From Shewanella sp. VB17 (GTDB taxonomy: Bacteria > Pseudomonadota > Gammaproteobacteria > Enterobacterales > Shewanellaceae), in contig NZ_JABRVS010000001.1 in NCBI RefSeq assembly GCF_013248905.1, positions 620,001 to 684,000 of the forward strand: 64,000 nucleotides of DNA. Reading direction: 5' to 3'. The notes beneath the pieces were generated by a model. It saw nothing but the letters and a program-made list of their open reading frames with translations. It searched no databases and had not been told where the DNA came from. Below are positions 18,746 through 29,800 of the stretch, piece after piece. The position numbers and the translations under genes are program-made. Each line of letters opens with the position of its first letter. Within the stretch, counting starts at the first letter, position 1.

Positions 18746-21700
18746 CGGCAACAAACAAAGATGTGTTATTACAATCGATTAAAACCATCAAGAATTTGAA
18801 GAAAAAACTGGCTTTTTATGAGCAAAAACAAAGCTCAGACATTGCTATTATAGGTGTTGGTTGTCGATTTCCGGGAGGAGTAACAGATCTCTCTTCATAC
18901 TGGGACTTGTTGAGTGTCGGTCGAAGTGGTGTGGTTGAGGTGGGGGCAGATCGCTGGAGTAATCGACAGTTTGTTGATCCCGATTACGATGCGACCGGTA
19001 AGCTAGTCACCCCCTATGCAGGTCTACTGGACAGTATTTATGATTTTGATGCGGAGTTCTTTGGATTGTCTGCGATCGAGGCAGAAAATCTTGACCCGCA
19101 GCAGCGTATATTGTTGGAGCAGAGTTGGCTCGCCTTAGAAGATGCGGGTTATGATATACAGTCTTTACGGGGTAGTGATACCGGGGTTTTTGTCGGGATT
19201 GGCAGCCAGGATTATGGCATGGCATTATCGGCTGAGGTCAAGCATGCAAACGCGTATGTAGCGTCTGGTAACTCTCCCAGTATGGCTGCAGGGCGTTTAT
19301 CGTATTTTTATGACTTTAGTGGCCCTACCTTATCGATTGATACGGCCTGCTCTTCATCATTGGTGGCTGTACACGAAGCTTGTCGTCGGCTGAACCAGCA
19401 AGATTGCGAACTGGCTCTGGCCGCTGGAGTTAATGCTATATTGACACCGCATGCCGGGGTGAATTTTTCCCGTGCGCGGATGTTGACCACAGAGCAAGAT
19501 TGTCACGTATTTGATGCTCGGGCAAAAGGTTATGTGCGCGGTGAGGGTTGTGGTGTTGTGGTGTTGAAGCGATTAGCCGATGCACAACGTGACGGTGATC
19601 GTATACATGCAGTGATCAAAAGTGTTGCGATTAATCATGACGGTCACAGCAGTGGGTTAACAGTTCCCAATGGTTCGGCCCAAGAAGCTGTGATCCGCTC
19701 GGCTTTGCAACAAGCAGACTTAAGTCCGGGGGATATCAGCTATATAGAAGCTCATGGTACGGGAACGAGTTTGGGCGATCCTATTGAAGCTCGGGCGTTG
19801 GCGGCCGTGTTCACACCAGCGCGCAATAGTGAAACCCCGTTGCAGGTTGGTGGAGTTAAAGCCAATCTCGGCCATTTGGAGGCGGCTGCCGGTATTGCTA
19901 GCTTGATCAAAGCAGCATTAGTGGTTGGGCAGGCAAAAGCGCCACCTCAGCTAGGTTTTGAGCAACTTAATCCTAAAATAGATTGGGACAGCCAGATATT
20001 CAAGGTTGCCCGCAAGCCCTGCTTGTTGAAGGGGGAAGGGCATCAGTCTATTTGTGCTGGGATCAGTAATTTTGGTTTTAGCGGGACGAATGTACACGCT
20101 ATTGTGGCTGCAGCGCCAGTCACTCCTGTCGTCGAATTTAATGAGGATATAAGGGATAGCTCTGAGCAGGAAGTCATATTGGCCCTCAGTGCGAAAACAC
20201 CGCAGGCACTGAGTCAGCATGTAGCGAATGTAGTGAGCTACCTGGAAAATCAATCTCCGGATAGTTTACAGGCTCTGAGTTATACATCGACCCTACGTCG
20301 CATGGCTTTGACGGAGCGCATAGCGGTGAGTGGAAGCAGTGCCAGTGAGTTGTCACATAACCTGCAAGCGGCGTTGCACGACAGGGTTTCTCCTTATCGA
20401 AGCCGACTTGTTTTATCTGTGTCGCGACACGATGATCTGACGCAATTGCAAGATCTGATATCGTCAATGCCTTTGACAGAAATGTCTTTAACTGAGCTGA
20501 GCGATGAAAAGTCATCACAAGATGTCCGGTGTGCTCATTTACATCAACAACTGCTTGCATTGCTGGGATTGTATGGTGTGTACCCTGATCAGGTGTTAGT
20601 AGAAGGGATTGAACCTGCCTATATCCGTGCTTGGCTTGCCGGTACAGCAACTCCTACAACATTACCTTATTTTTCATCAGAGCATGGCGATAACGCTCTG
20701 GTATTGCTTGATGCGGATACTAGTCAAATCAGGGTTTCGTCAGCTGAGTTACCCGAAGTATTGGCACAAACGCTGGTGCTGACACAAAAGCAGATGTTGG
20801 CACAAGGAGCTGTTACTTTCTCAACATTGAAAAACAGCCAGTGTCAGATGTTGTCAGATAGAAAGTCGCTTTTTCCGGTACTGGCGGCATTGTTTACTGC
20901 GGGGGTCGATGTTGACTGGTCACCTGTGTACGCCGAGAAGCATCCACTGGTGGCGGATTTTCCCAAACGCTCGTTTGAGCAAAAGACCTTTAGATCGCCC
21001 TGTATCAACGAAATGTTGCAGCGAAATAGTAAAAGTGAAGGTTCACCTCTTCACCCTCTGGTTTACCATAAACTCATGCAGCCCAATGGTATGCATGCCT
21101 ACGAGCTGGATGTCTCTGTTGCATGGCTCGATTTTATCGATCAGCATAGGGTGCAAGGTCGACGATTTTTACCTGCATCTTTGTTGATCGATCTGATGCG
21201 TCATGTCGGTGGCGATGCTTTAAATCTTAGGTTGGCACAATTGTCTAAGGTGCATTTTTACCAGCCAGTGGATATTGATCTGGCAGAGCGAGAGTACGTG
21301 TTGCAAGTACAGCAGATGCAAGGAACTGGCTTGGAACAAGAAGTTGAAGCGGTATTGTGGAGTCGTGTGACCGAGGCTGTAAGCGGGAGCTGGACACGGC
21401 ATGCCAGTGCGAGATGTTTGCCTCCGAGTGCTTCTACTACATCTACTTTGTCACTGGGGGAAGCTGTGCAGAGTGATTTAGCTGACGGCACTTGTGTGGA
21501 TGATAGCTGGCAAAAGCAGGATGTGGCAGTGCTGTACACACAGCATCGGGCTGGTGGTGTGGCATTGGGGGAAAACTTCCGTTGTGTGAAATCTCTGCGG
21601 GTTAAGGGGCAGTTTCTAACAGGGGAAATTTCTCTGGATGCCAGCCAGAAGTTAGATCCTATGACATCTATGACCATATTGCTGGATGCTTGTTTCCAGA

Positions 21701-24700
21701 TCAGCGGGGGCTTACCCAATGCCGATACGCAAGTGCATTTGCTGGCCTCTTTAGGGCAGGTTTCATTGGTAGCAGAGTTACCGAATGTTTTGCGTGTACA
21801 GATGGAACATAAAAGCAGTCCCGAGGGGCGTTGTTTTGATGTGAAAATTTTTAATATTGAAGGGCGGGTCCTAGGGCACCTGACCGAGGTATTCTTTAAA
21901 CGATTGCCAAACTCTCAAACTGAGTCCTCAAAAAGCAGTGGCTCGGTAGGGGGGGTTATTCCATTGAATTGTTTCTATAAACAGCAATGGCAAGCTGCCG
22001 AGTGGCAAAAGGCTGTAGCTGTTAAAGCTGAGCTTTTGCCTTTGACAAAATTGTTGCAACGTAGCGACTCTATGTTGGCTTGGGTAGATCGTTTCGATTT
22101 GGCCCGTTATAACAGCTACCGAGAACAGATAGAGCAGGCGTGCCTGAAGCTTATAGATGATACTTTGCGCGATTTAGGCAGGGGTCTTGATACGACAGCC
22201 CCTGAAGCCATGATTCAATGGGGCATTCATAGTACGCAGCATAAGTTGTTTGCACATTTATTTCGTACACTGGACAGCCACGAAGTGCAGAGGCAGGGTG
22301 AGTACTCTGTGCCGAATATGGATTTAGCGCAGCTACTGGAAAGCTATCCACAGTACCAATCTGAAACTCAATTTATGCAACGCTGTACTGCGGCCTTAAG
22401 TGATGTGTTGCTAGGAAAGCAGGACCCGCTTGATGTGTTATTTCGAGATACTTCAATGGCAGGCAGTAATGCGGTATATCTTGATTCGCCGATCTCCCGT
22501 GTACTCAATAGCCAACTGGCGCAGATAGCGGCAGTTTTGGCTGAAGGCCGATCTTTACGGATATTGGAAATTGGTGCCGGAACGGGTGGTACCACTGGCA
22601 GTGTACTTGAGAAGTTGCGTGACTTTCCCATTGAAGTCTACTGCTTTACCGACATTTCCCCAATGTTTCTTGATCGTGCGAAAGGCCTGTTTCAAGAACA
22701 TGACTTTATGGAATATCGCATATTGGATATCGAGAGCTCGGTGGCCTCGCAATCTTTTGAGCCGGGAAGCTATGATCTTGTTATTGCCTCCAATGTACTG
22801 CATGCCACACGCTCAATTGAACAGACTTTACATCATGTCAGAGGGCTACTGGTGCCGCAGGGATATCTGCTTCTGCGTGAGTGTATTGCACCACAGCTGA
22901 GTGCGGATCTTAGTTTTGGTATGACCGAAGGATGGTGGCGTTTTAGTGATATTGAGCTACGACCTGATTATGCTGTTATTGGAACAGAGCAATGGCAACA
23001 GCAATTATTAAAGCAGGAATTTTCTGAAGTATGCTCTATGGTGCCTCACCCCTTAAGCGCTGAAGCACTCATTGTCGCACAGCTCTCAGAGCATAGTGTA
23101 CATGAACGCTGGTTACTTATTCACGATGATCTGGAAAATGTCTGGGAAGAACAGCTTGAGCAGCGAGGAGTGATGTGTTGCAGCTTGTCCTGGTCTGAAG
23201 TGATTGAGGGAATGAAAATCCCGGGGGATCTAGTGTTTGATTACGTGATCTGTTTCCCGCAGTTACCCGAGGATGCTGTTGCTGACCCTGTGAGTGCGGC
23301 GACCCGGCAGTCAGAATCACTGATAATGCTTTGTCGGCATTTATTAGGCAAAGATGAAAATCGGCAGATGCGTTTGTGGTGCGTGACTACACAAGCCGAA
23401 AAAGTGCTGGCAACAGATGATTTGGCTGGATTAGCACAGTCGGTTATGACGGGGGTTGTTAAGTGTGCAGCATTGGAATATCCGGGACGTATTGGCGGTG
23501 TGGTTGATTTAGAAAGGCAGCAGGGTGCAGATCACATTGAGACTATTGATCGGCTGTTGACCCACATTCGTCAGCCGGGCGGTTTACGCTATTTATCTAT
23601 CAGGAAAGGGCAACCTTACACACTTGAGTTATTACCCCAGAGGTCGAATCAATCGGCAGAGAATGCGGCAGGTGAGGAGCAGGTATTGCTATACGCTGGT
23701 ACTGTACTTATTACCGGGGGCTTTGGCGGTATTGGCTCCGCGATAGCCAGAGTCCTGGCACCACAGGTGAAGACCCTAGTTTTGGTCAGTCGTACTATTG
23801 AAGGTGTATTTCAGCAAGCTCTATTACAGGAGCTGAAAAGCTCAGGGATAAAGATCATTACTATTGCTGCAGACCTTGCTATTCCTGCTCAGGTGGATGC
23901 TGTCTTTGAGCAGTTGGAAAAAGATCATATATATATTGAACACTTGATTCATACTGCGGGCATTGGAGGAGATCGACTGATCAGTGACAGTCAACCAGGT
24001 GATCTAACAGATGTGGTGTCATCTAAGTTGGCCAGTACCTGGTATCTGCATCAAGGGGCCCCCAAAGAGCTGAAGTCTTTTCAGGTATTATCGTCGATGG
24101 TGGGTTTATGGGGAGCGAAAGGTAAAACTCATTATGTCCTTGCCAATCACTTTGCTGATCGCGTTGTGCAGTTACGTCGAGGACAAGGACTGCCTGCTTC
24201 TGTAGTGCAGTTAGGGCCTGTAGACAGTGGTATGTTGAATGAGGCTGGCAAGGAAGCAGCGCAGCGTGTTGGCGTGCATAGTTTTGATGTCCACCAACTT
24301 GCTGAGCTGTTGACAACAGCTTTGCCAAGTCCAGAGTCTGCTTTGCTGGACATCAATTGGTCACACTTTAAGCCGATATATCGTGACACTTGGCTTGAGA
24401 GTTATTTTGCTCAGGTTGGCTCTGAGGAAGTTGATAGGCCGAAAGAGAGTCATCAGCACAATAAAGATATTTTTTTACAACAATACCATGCTTTGTCTAG
24501 TGCCCAGCGCGGAAAATTTATTGAGGCTCAATTATTTATCATTTTGCGCCAGGTGTTGGGCATGAGTGGCGAGTTGGACCGCTACCTGGACACAGGTTTT
24601 CATGATTTGGGGATGGACTCGCTTTTGACTATGTCATTTGCCGAGAAAGTGGCGGCTCTTACCAGTGTGGCTGTTTCGGCTGTTGATATTTTCGATAATG

Positions 24701-24903
24701 CAAATCTTGCCCGCTTAAGTCAGTGGTTATCCGTTCAGCTAACACAACATTTTCAGGCGACTTCGCTTGATGTGCCGGGTGTTACTTTGAAGAAGGACGA
24801 GGTACAGAATACACAACAGCAAGACAGAGAGGCTGGCAAAGTCAGTATCGAGCAAATTGAAGAAGAGTTAAAGGCCATGCAAACGGAATTGGAGGACGTA
24901 TGA
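18742..24903 (+). CDS. Modular PKS, module 5 (KS-AT°-DH-CMT-KR-ACP)
   Basis: GTG start within the GTGA overlap, preceded by GGAGG. The N-terminal coiled-coil docking helix carries IKTIKNLKKKL. KS 18838-20110 (DTACSS, EAHGTGT, KANLGHLE). The AT region (20170-20990) is shortened, and its serine site reads VLVEGIEPAY, so it is non-functional. DH 21050-21905 has HRVQGRRFLP and DACFQ, both catalytic signatures. The C-methyltransferase (22400-23100) carries EIGAGTGGTT for SAM binding. KR (catalytic part about 23690-24380) has TGGFGGIG and SxYxN, with GGD before the reducing site. ACP is at GMDSLL near 24615. Predicted output is an alpha-methyl, alpha,beta-unsaturated unit. The protein ends in an acidic docking helix and overlaps the next gene by 4 nt (ATGA). 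Confidence 0.94.
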   Translation: MTATNKDVLLQSIKTIKNLKKKLAFYEQKQSSDIAIIGVGCRFPGGVTDLSSYWDLLSVGRSGVVEVGADRWSNRQFVDPDYDATGKLVTPYAGLLDSIYDFDAEFFGLSAIEAENLDPQQRILLEQSWLALEDAGYDIQSLRGSDTGVFVGIGSQDYGMALSAEVKHANAYVASGNSPSMAAGRLSYFYDFSGPTLSIDTACSSSLVAVHEACRRLNQQDCELALAAGVNAILTPHAGVNFSRARMLTTEQDCHVFDARAKGYVRGEGCGVVVLKRLADAQRDGDRIHAVIKSVAINHDGHSSGLTVPNGSAQEAVIRSALQQADLSPGDISYIEAHGTGTSLGDPIEARALAAVFTPARNSETPLQVGGVKANLGHLEAAAGIASLIKAALVVGQAKAPPQLGFEQLNPKIDWDSQIFKVARKPCLLKGEGHQSICAGISNFGFSGTNVHAIVAAAPVTPVVEFNEDIRDSSEQEVILALSAKTPQALSQHVANVVSYLENQSPDSLQALSYTSTLRRMALTERIAVSGSSASELSHNLQAALHDRVSPYRSRLVLSVSRHDDLTQLQDLISSMPLTEMSLTELSDEKSSQDVRCAHLHQQLLALLGLYGVYPDQVLVEGIEPAYIRAWLAGTATPTTLPYFSSEHGDNALVLLDADTSQIRVSSAELPEVLAQTLVLTQKQMLAQGAVTFSTLKNSQCQMLSDRKSLFPVLAALFTAGVDVDWSPVYAEKHPLVADFPKRSFEQKTFRSPCINEMLQRNSKSEGSPLHPLVYHKLMQPNGMHAYELDVSVAWLDFIDQHRVQGRRFLPASLLIDLMRHVGGDALNLRLAQLSKVHFYQPVDIDLAEREYVLQVQQMQGTGLEQEVEAVLWSRVTEAVSGSWTRHASARCLPPSASTTSTLSLGEAVQSDLADGTCVDDSWQKQDVAVLYTQHRAGGVALGENFRCVKSLRVKGQFLTGEISLDASQKLDPMTSMTILLDACFQISGGLPNADTQVHLLASLGQVSLVAELPNVLRVQMEHKSSPEGRCFDVKIFNIEGRVLGHLTEVFFKRLPNSQTESSKSSGSVGGVIPLNCFYKQQWQAAEWQKAVAVKAELLPLTKLLQRSDSMLAWVDRFDLARYNSYREQIEQACLKLIDDTLRDLGRGLDTTAPEAMIQWGIHSTQHKLFAHLFRTLDSHEVQRQGEYSVPNMDLAQLLESYPQYQSETQFMQRCTAALSDVLLGKQDPLDVLFRDTSMAGSNAVYLDSPISRVLNSQLAQIAAVLAEGRSLRILEIGAGTGGTTGSVLEKLRDFPIEVYCFTDISPMFLDRAKGLFQEHDFMEYRILDIESSVASQSFEPGSYDLVIASNVLHATRSIEQTLHHVRGLLVPQGYLLLRECIAPQLSADLSFGMTEGWWRFSDIELRPDYAVIGTEQWQQQLLKQEFSEVCSMVPHPLSAEALIVAQLSEHSVHERWLLIHDDLENVWEEQLEQRGVMCCSLSWSEVIEGMKIPGDLVFDYVICFPQLPEDAVADPVSAATRQSESLIMLCRHLLGKDENRQMRLWCVTTQAEKVLATDDLAGLAQSVMTGVVKCAALEYPGRIGGVVDLERQQGADHIETIDRLLTHIRQPGGLRYLSIRKGQPYTLELLPQRSNQSAENAAGEEQVLLYAGTVLITGGFGGIGSAIARVLAPQVKTLVLVSRTIEGVFQQALLQELKSSGIKIITIAADLAIPAQVDAVFEQLEKDHIYIEHLIHTAGIGGDRLISDSQPGDLTDVVSSKLASTWYLHQGAPKELKSFQVLSSMVGLWGAKGKTHYVLANHFADRVVQLRRGQGLPASVVQLGPVDSGMLNEAGKEAAQRVGVHSFDVHQLAELLTTALPSPESALLDINWSHFKPIYRDTWLESYFAQVGSEEVDRPKESHQHNKDIFLQQYHALSSAQRGKFIEAQLFIILRQVLGMSGELDRYLDTGFHDLGMDSLLTMSFAEKVAALTSVAVSAVDIFDNANLARLSQWLSVQLTQHFQATSLDVPGVTLKKDEVQNTQQQDREAGKVSIEQIEEELKAMQTELEDV

Positions 24904-26885
24904 CGGAACAAGCACATGAGGCGTTACTAGCTCGGCAAAATGCCCTAATAAAACAAAGCAGGGAAAAAATCCAAGCATTGTCCGCTCGTATTAATCAGCC
25001 TGTGGCAATCGTTGGCATGGGGTGTCGGGTACCCGGAGCAGATAACGTTGAGGCATTATGGGAATTACTTAAAAACGGGCGAGAAGCAGTATCTGAAGTA
25101 CAAGAAGACCGTTGGGATATTGATGAACATTATGCTCCGGAGCCGGGAACACCCTTTAAAACCAATGCTCGTCGTGCTGGTTATCTTTCTGATGTGGATT
25201 TGTTCGATGCGAGATTTTTTGGTATTTCGCCGCGGGAAGCTCAACAAATGGATCCGCAACAGCGGTTGTTGTTGGAAGTCAGCTATCAGGCACTGGAACA
25301 TGCACAAGTGCCCGCAGACAGCTTACGTGGTGAAGCCGTAGGGGTCTTTATGGGCATCAGCTCCAGTGAATATGGGGCAATGACCTTTGCAGAGGATCGT
25401 CCGGTTAGTCCGGATGCCTACTCAATAACCGGAACATCACTAAACTCAGCAGCAGGGCGCTTAGCCTATTATTACGGCTTTAATGGTCCTGCATTGGCGA
25501 TGGATACCGCCTGCTCCTCCTCTTTGGTGTCCATCTATCAAGCCTGTCGCAGTTTGATTAATCAGGAATGTCATACCGCGCTGGCTGGAGGTGTGAATAC
25601 GCTGCTTACCCCTGGTCCCAGTGTCGCTTTGGCACAAAACAAGGTGCTAAGCGCCAGTGGGCGTTGTAGTCCTTTTGGCAGTGAAGCTGATGGTCTGGTA
25701 CGTGGTGAGGGCTGTGGTGTGCTGGTGCTTAAAAGACTGGAAGACGCGCTGGCAGAAAATTGTCAGGTGCTCGCAGTGATACGGGCAGGGCATATCAATC
25801 AGGATGGTGCCAGCAGTGGTTTGACGGTTCCTAACGGTTATGCTCAACAGTCGTTAATTACCCAGGCATTGCATAATGCGAGGTTGACGCCTGATGATAT
25901 CCGTTATGTGGAGGCACATGGTACAGGCACTGTCTTGGGGGATCCAATTGAAGCTAAGGCGATACGACAGGCATTGTGTGAAGGGCTGGAGCGGAAATCG
26001 CCGCTTCTGATCGGTTCAATTAAAGCTAATATTGGTCACCTTGAGGCAGCCAGTGGTGTTGCCGGAGTGATGAAGGTGGTGTTGGCGATGCAACATCGCC
26101 AGTTGCCAGCACAAATTCATGTAAAAGAGCGAACCTCATTAATTGATTGGCAAAAAGATTTAGATGTGGTGCGTGACAGTGTATCTGTTGCTTATGGGCC
26201 GGATACCCCATATTTTTCCGGCGTGAGTAGTTTTGGTTTCAGTGGCACCAATGCTCATTTAATCATTCAGGACCCATGCAGTGCCGTACCAGAATCAACG
26301 GCTGTTGAAGTAAAGCCAGCGGGCACAGTTGTCCATTTCTTGGGTGTTTCTGCCAAAGACCCTGTGGCGCTTAAGACACTACTGCAGCGTTACAGTGAAT
26401 ACTTTGCACAGGAAGAAGCATGGACGCAAGCTTGTCAGGCATTAAACGCAGGGCGTAATCATTATCCCTATCGTGCGGCTTTTATGGCTAAGGATCGCAG
26501 TGCTTTGTTGGCGCAACTTATAACGGCGAGCCAAAAGCCCGACAATAAGGAGTTGCCAGAGATACCCTTAATGGCATGGTTGTTTACCGGGCAAGGGTCC
26601 CAGTATGTGCAGATGGGACGGATATTGTTTGATACGCAACCTGCCTTTCGTCAATGGCTGGAGCAAGCCGATAAGGCTATTAGTAAATATTTGGGGCGTT
26701 CGATATTACCCGTCATATGGCAAGAAGCTGCGACGCTTAATAACACCCAATATACCCAACCTGCGATTTTTTGCCTGCAGTATGCATTGGCTCAGTTTAT
26801 GTCATCTCTGGTAGGGCTGCCGCAGTTTGTATTGGGACACAGTATTGGCGAATACGCTGCCGCTGTCGTGGCGGGGGGTGTTTGA
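24900..26885 (+). CDS. Modular PKS module 6, N-terminal piece (KS and first half of AT), frameshifted
   Basis: Starts at an ATGA overlap with a docking helix. KS 24990-26270 is complete (DTACSSS, EAHGTGT, KANIGHLE). The AT begins normally (FTGQGSQY near 26583, GHSIGEY near 26838) and then stops at TGA 26883-26885, immediately after AAAVVAGG. The rest of the AT continues in the +1 frame from 26878. Removing one G from the G6 run at 26873-26878 restores AGVFDL, the normal AT sequence at this position. The full gene would be 24900-33711, about 2936 aa. Whether this is a real mutation, programmed slippage or an assembly error cannot be told from the sequence. Confidence 0.9.
   Translation: MTEQAHEALLARQNALIKQSREKIQALSARINQPVAIVGMGCRVPGADNVEALWELLKNGREAVSEVQEDRWDIDEHYAPEPGTPFKTNARRAGYLSDVDLFDARFFGISPREAQQMDPQQRLLLEVSYQALEHAQVPADSLRGEAVGVFMGISSSEYGAMTFAEDRPVSPDAYSITGTSLNSAAGRLAYYYGFNGPALAMDTACSSSLVSIYQACRSLINQECHTALAGGVNTLLTPGPSVALAQNKVLSASGRCSPFGSEADGLVRGEGCGVLVLKRLEDALAENCQVLAVIRAGHINQDGASSGLTVPNGYAQQSLITQALHNARLTPDDIRYVEAHGTGTVLGDPIEAKAIRQALCEGLERKSPLLIGSIKANIGHLEAASGVAGVMKVVLAMQHRQLPAQIHVKERTSLIDWQKDLDVVRDSVSVAYGPDTPYFSGVSSFGFSGTNAHLIIQDPCSAVPESTAVEVKPAGTVVHFLGVSAKDPVALKTLLQRYSEYFAQEEAWTQACQALNAGRNHYPYRAAFMAKDRSALLAQLITASQKPDNKELPEIPLMAWLFTGQGSQYVQMGRILFDTQPAFRQWLEQADKAISKYLGRSILPVIWQEAATLNNTQYTQPAIFCLQYALAQFMSSLVGLPQFVLGHSIGEYAAAVVAGGV
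26873..26878 (+). repeat. G6 homopolymer at the frameshift point
   Basis: Six G residues in the AT domain of module 6. Five would keep the frame open from 24900 to 33711. The conserved AT sequence on both sides matches only if the run is one base shorter. Confidence 0.9.
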
Positions 26886-29800
26886 TCTGGATGATGCGGC
26901 ACGTATGATTGTTGCTCGTGCTCGTCTGATGTTAGAACGCTGTGCCAGAGGTCGCATGTTGGTGCTGTTCGCTGATCGTCAGCAGGTGGATGCACTGTTG
27001 CGAGATTGCGGAACAGGGGCTGCCGTTGCTGTGGTTAACGGGCCGCGCAATCATGTACTTTCCGGTACGCCTGCCGCGATAGAGCATTTAGCTGAACTGG
27101 CAAAGACTTATGAGCTCCGTTGTGTGCCGCTAGCTGTGTCCCATGCTTTCCACTCACCTATGATGGAACCTATGCTGGCTGAATTTGAGCAAGTGGTGAA
27201 ACAGACTTGTTTTACCCGCCCGCAATTAGGATTTATCTCTTCTGCACTGGGACGTTCTGCTGATCATGAGCTTATCGAGCCGGCTTATTGGGTTTCTCAG
27301 GTGCGTGATGCTGTTTTGTTTGAGCAGGCGATAGCTGCGCTTGCTGCTGAAGCTGATTGGGTTGATGCTGCTGCCCGTGTTTGCATAGAGTTAGGACCGC
27401 ATAAACAACTGATTGATATGGCAAGAGGTTTGCCTGCGGCATCTAGTGCACGCTGGTTGAACGTTTTGCAAATGGGTAATGATTTCACCGCATTTGCTGA
27501 GACTATGCATTGCCTGTATTTATCTGGTCTACCGTTAAAATGGCCCCGTAGTCCTGATAATGCGGGGGCACGCTTGCCATTGCCGGGTTATCCCTTCTCT
27601 AAAGAGCGTTATTGGCTGGCTGGCGTAAACCGTAGCACTGCATCAAATCAAGCATCGGACTATGAGGTGAAATGGTGTGATATTTCGAAGAAAGGGGTAA
27701 CAGGGGCATTACAGGGTCAGTGGCTGTTACTGGTTGATGATGATGAATTTTCCGATTTGCTTTCGAAAGCCATGATTCAGGCTGGTGCGAAAGTGCAGGT
27801 ATGTACATTAGCGACTTTTAACGCGAATACCTTCTCTGATGTATTCTCATTGACCGAAATAGATGCCGTTCTTTATTACACTGCAGATATTGCTTGCAGA
27901 CCAGGATCACAGCTGGTTGTTAATGTACTTAATGTGATCACTGCTCTTTGCCCGGATACTGATGCTGAGATGCCTGATCTTTTTTGTGTACTTGATAGTA
28001 ATAGTGTCGGGTATCAACCGCTTGCATCCAGTATTGCAGGTTTATGCCGTTCGGTGCGTGAAGAAGAAAAGCTGGCAATAACTCTTATTGGTTTGGATGA
28101 TAGCCTGCAAGTTAAGCAACGTGTTAGCTCGCTTGTAAATGAGATCAGTACAGATCGGGGTGGTGAGTGGGAAAGACGTATTATTGGTGCGAAAGTGTTG
28201 ACACCGCGCCTGACGGTATTGCCTGCGAACGAAGCGGATGAAAAGCAAACTAGCACGCTACAAAGTGATCATTGTTACCTGATCACGGGTGGGACTGGGT
28301 CGCTGGGGCGTTTGTTTGCTAAAGAGCTGTTGGCACTCGGGGCTCGTGATTTGGTGTTGTTGGCGCGTCGGGTAGATAATGCTGTACTGGTCGATTTACA
28401 TGAACAAGCAGTAATTTGCGGTGCTCGATTGAGTATTTATTCGGTGGATTTGGCTAATGGTGAAGCGATACAGGCTTGTTTTAAAAAGTTGCGGCAGGCT
28501 CATGCGCCTCTGGCGGGAATTATTCATGCTGCTGGTCAGTTAGCAGACGCACCCTTCCGTCAGCTGGATACTGCAGCATTTGCCCGCGCTTTTGATGTAA
28601 AAGCGATTGGGGCTTGGTGGCTGGATCAACTCAGTGCAGATATGGATCTGGACTTTTTTGTGATGATATCTTCTATCTCATCTGTTCTTGGCGCGGCTGG
28701 ACAAGCTAACTACGCATCTGCCAATGCTTATCTGGATGGATTGATAGTACAGCGGCGTGAACAGGGTAAGACCGGTCTTAGTTTGCGGCTGGGGGCGGTT
28801 GCCGGGAGTGGCATGGCTGCAGAGCATCAAGTGGTCCGTCAGTTGCACCGTTTGGGTATAGTGCCACTGGCTCCATCGTTGTTACGCGTCCGTTGTGGGC
28901 CGTGGTTGAGGCAGTCTGCACCACTGGCCATGTTGGCTGATTTTGACTGGTTAAAGATCTGTGGGCGTCAGGAAAATACAGTACGTCCCCTGTTAGCTAC
29001 CCTGATGCCTTCGCACACAGAGTCTGAGGTGACTGAGCCTGAAATGGCATCAGTAACCAAAGCTCAGTGTGAGCCGGCGGCGGTTGAGCAGATAGTGCTT
29101 GAGGCCATCGCGGCTATTCTTGATATGCCAGATCCGCAAAGCATTGTTGCTAATGATACCCTTAATGCATTGGGCATGGACTCAGTGACTTTGGTGGAAC
29201 TGCGTGAGCAATTGCAGCGACAACTGGGATGTGATATCCCAACCCGGCTGTTATTCGACTTCCCACAAGTTGGCAAGCTGATTTCGCACTTGCAAACTGT
29301 GTTGCATGGTAAGCAAGATGAAGCTGTTGCAGTAAAGGACGGTAATGACAGGCTAGATCCCCGCACAGGAATTTCCGATAGCAAACGGGTAGATATTGCT
29401 ATCGTCGGTATGGGATGCCGTTTCCCCGGTGGGGTTAATTCCCCTGAAACTTTTTGGTCTGGGCTACTGGAAGGGCGGGACTTGATTGGTCAAATCGATA
29501 CATTACGCTGGGATGCATTATCTTTGGTACAAAAAGGAGAGCTAGCTACCGATCGTGCCGGTGTTATTGACAATATAGAGTACTTTGATTGCAATCTCTT
29601 TGGTATCACCCCCCGTGAAGCCCAGTGCATGGATCCTCAGCAACGCTTACTACTGGAAACCGGTTGGGAGGCACTGGAACGTGCTGGATATGACTTTTCT
29701 TCCAATGATACTTTGGGTGGGGTCTTTATTGGTCCTGGTCCTAATGATTATGTCCAACGTTTTCCAAAGGACACCTTGTCACTTTCCCATCATCACAGTA

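Noticed and set aside
20186..20650. 154-aa minus-strand ORF
   Set aside because: Shadow of the dead AT of module 5, no supporting features.
26827..26877. TTG at 26827 as the start of a separate PKS gene
   Set aside because: The segment before 26878 is an out-of-frame reading of the AT active-site region; the true continuation comes from the upstream frame.
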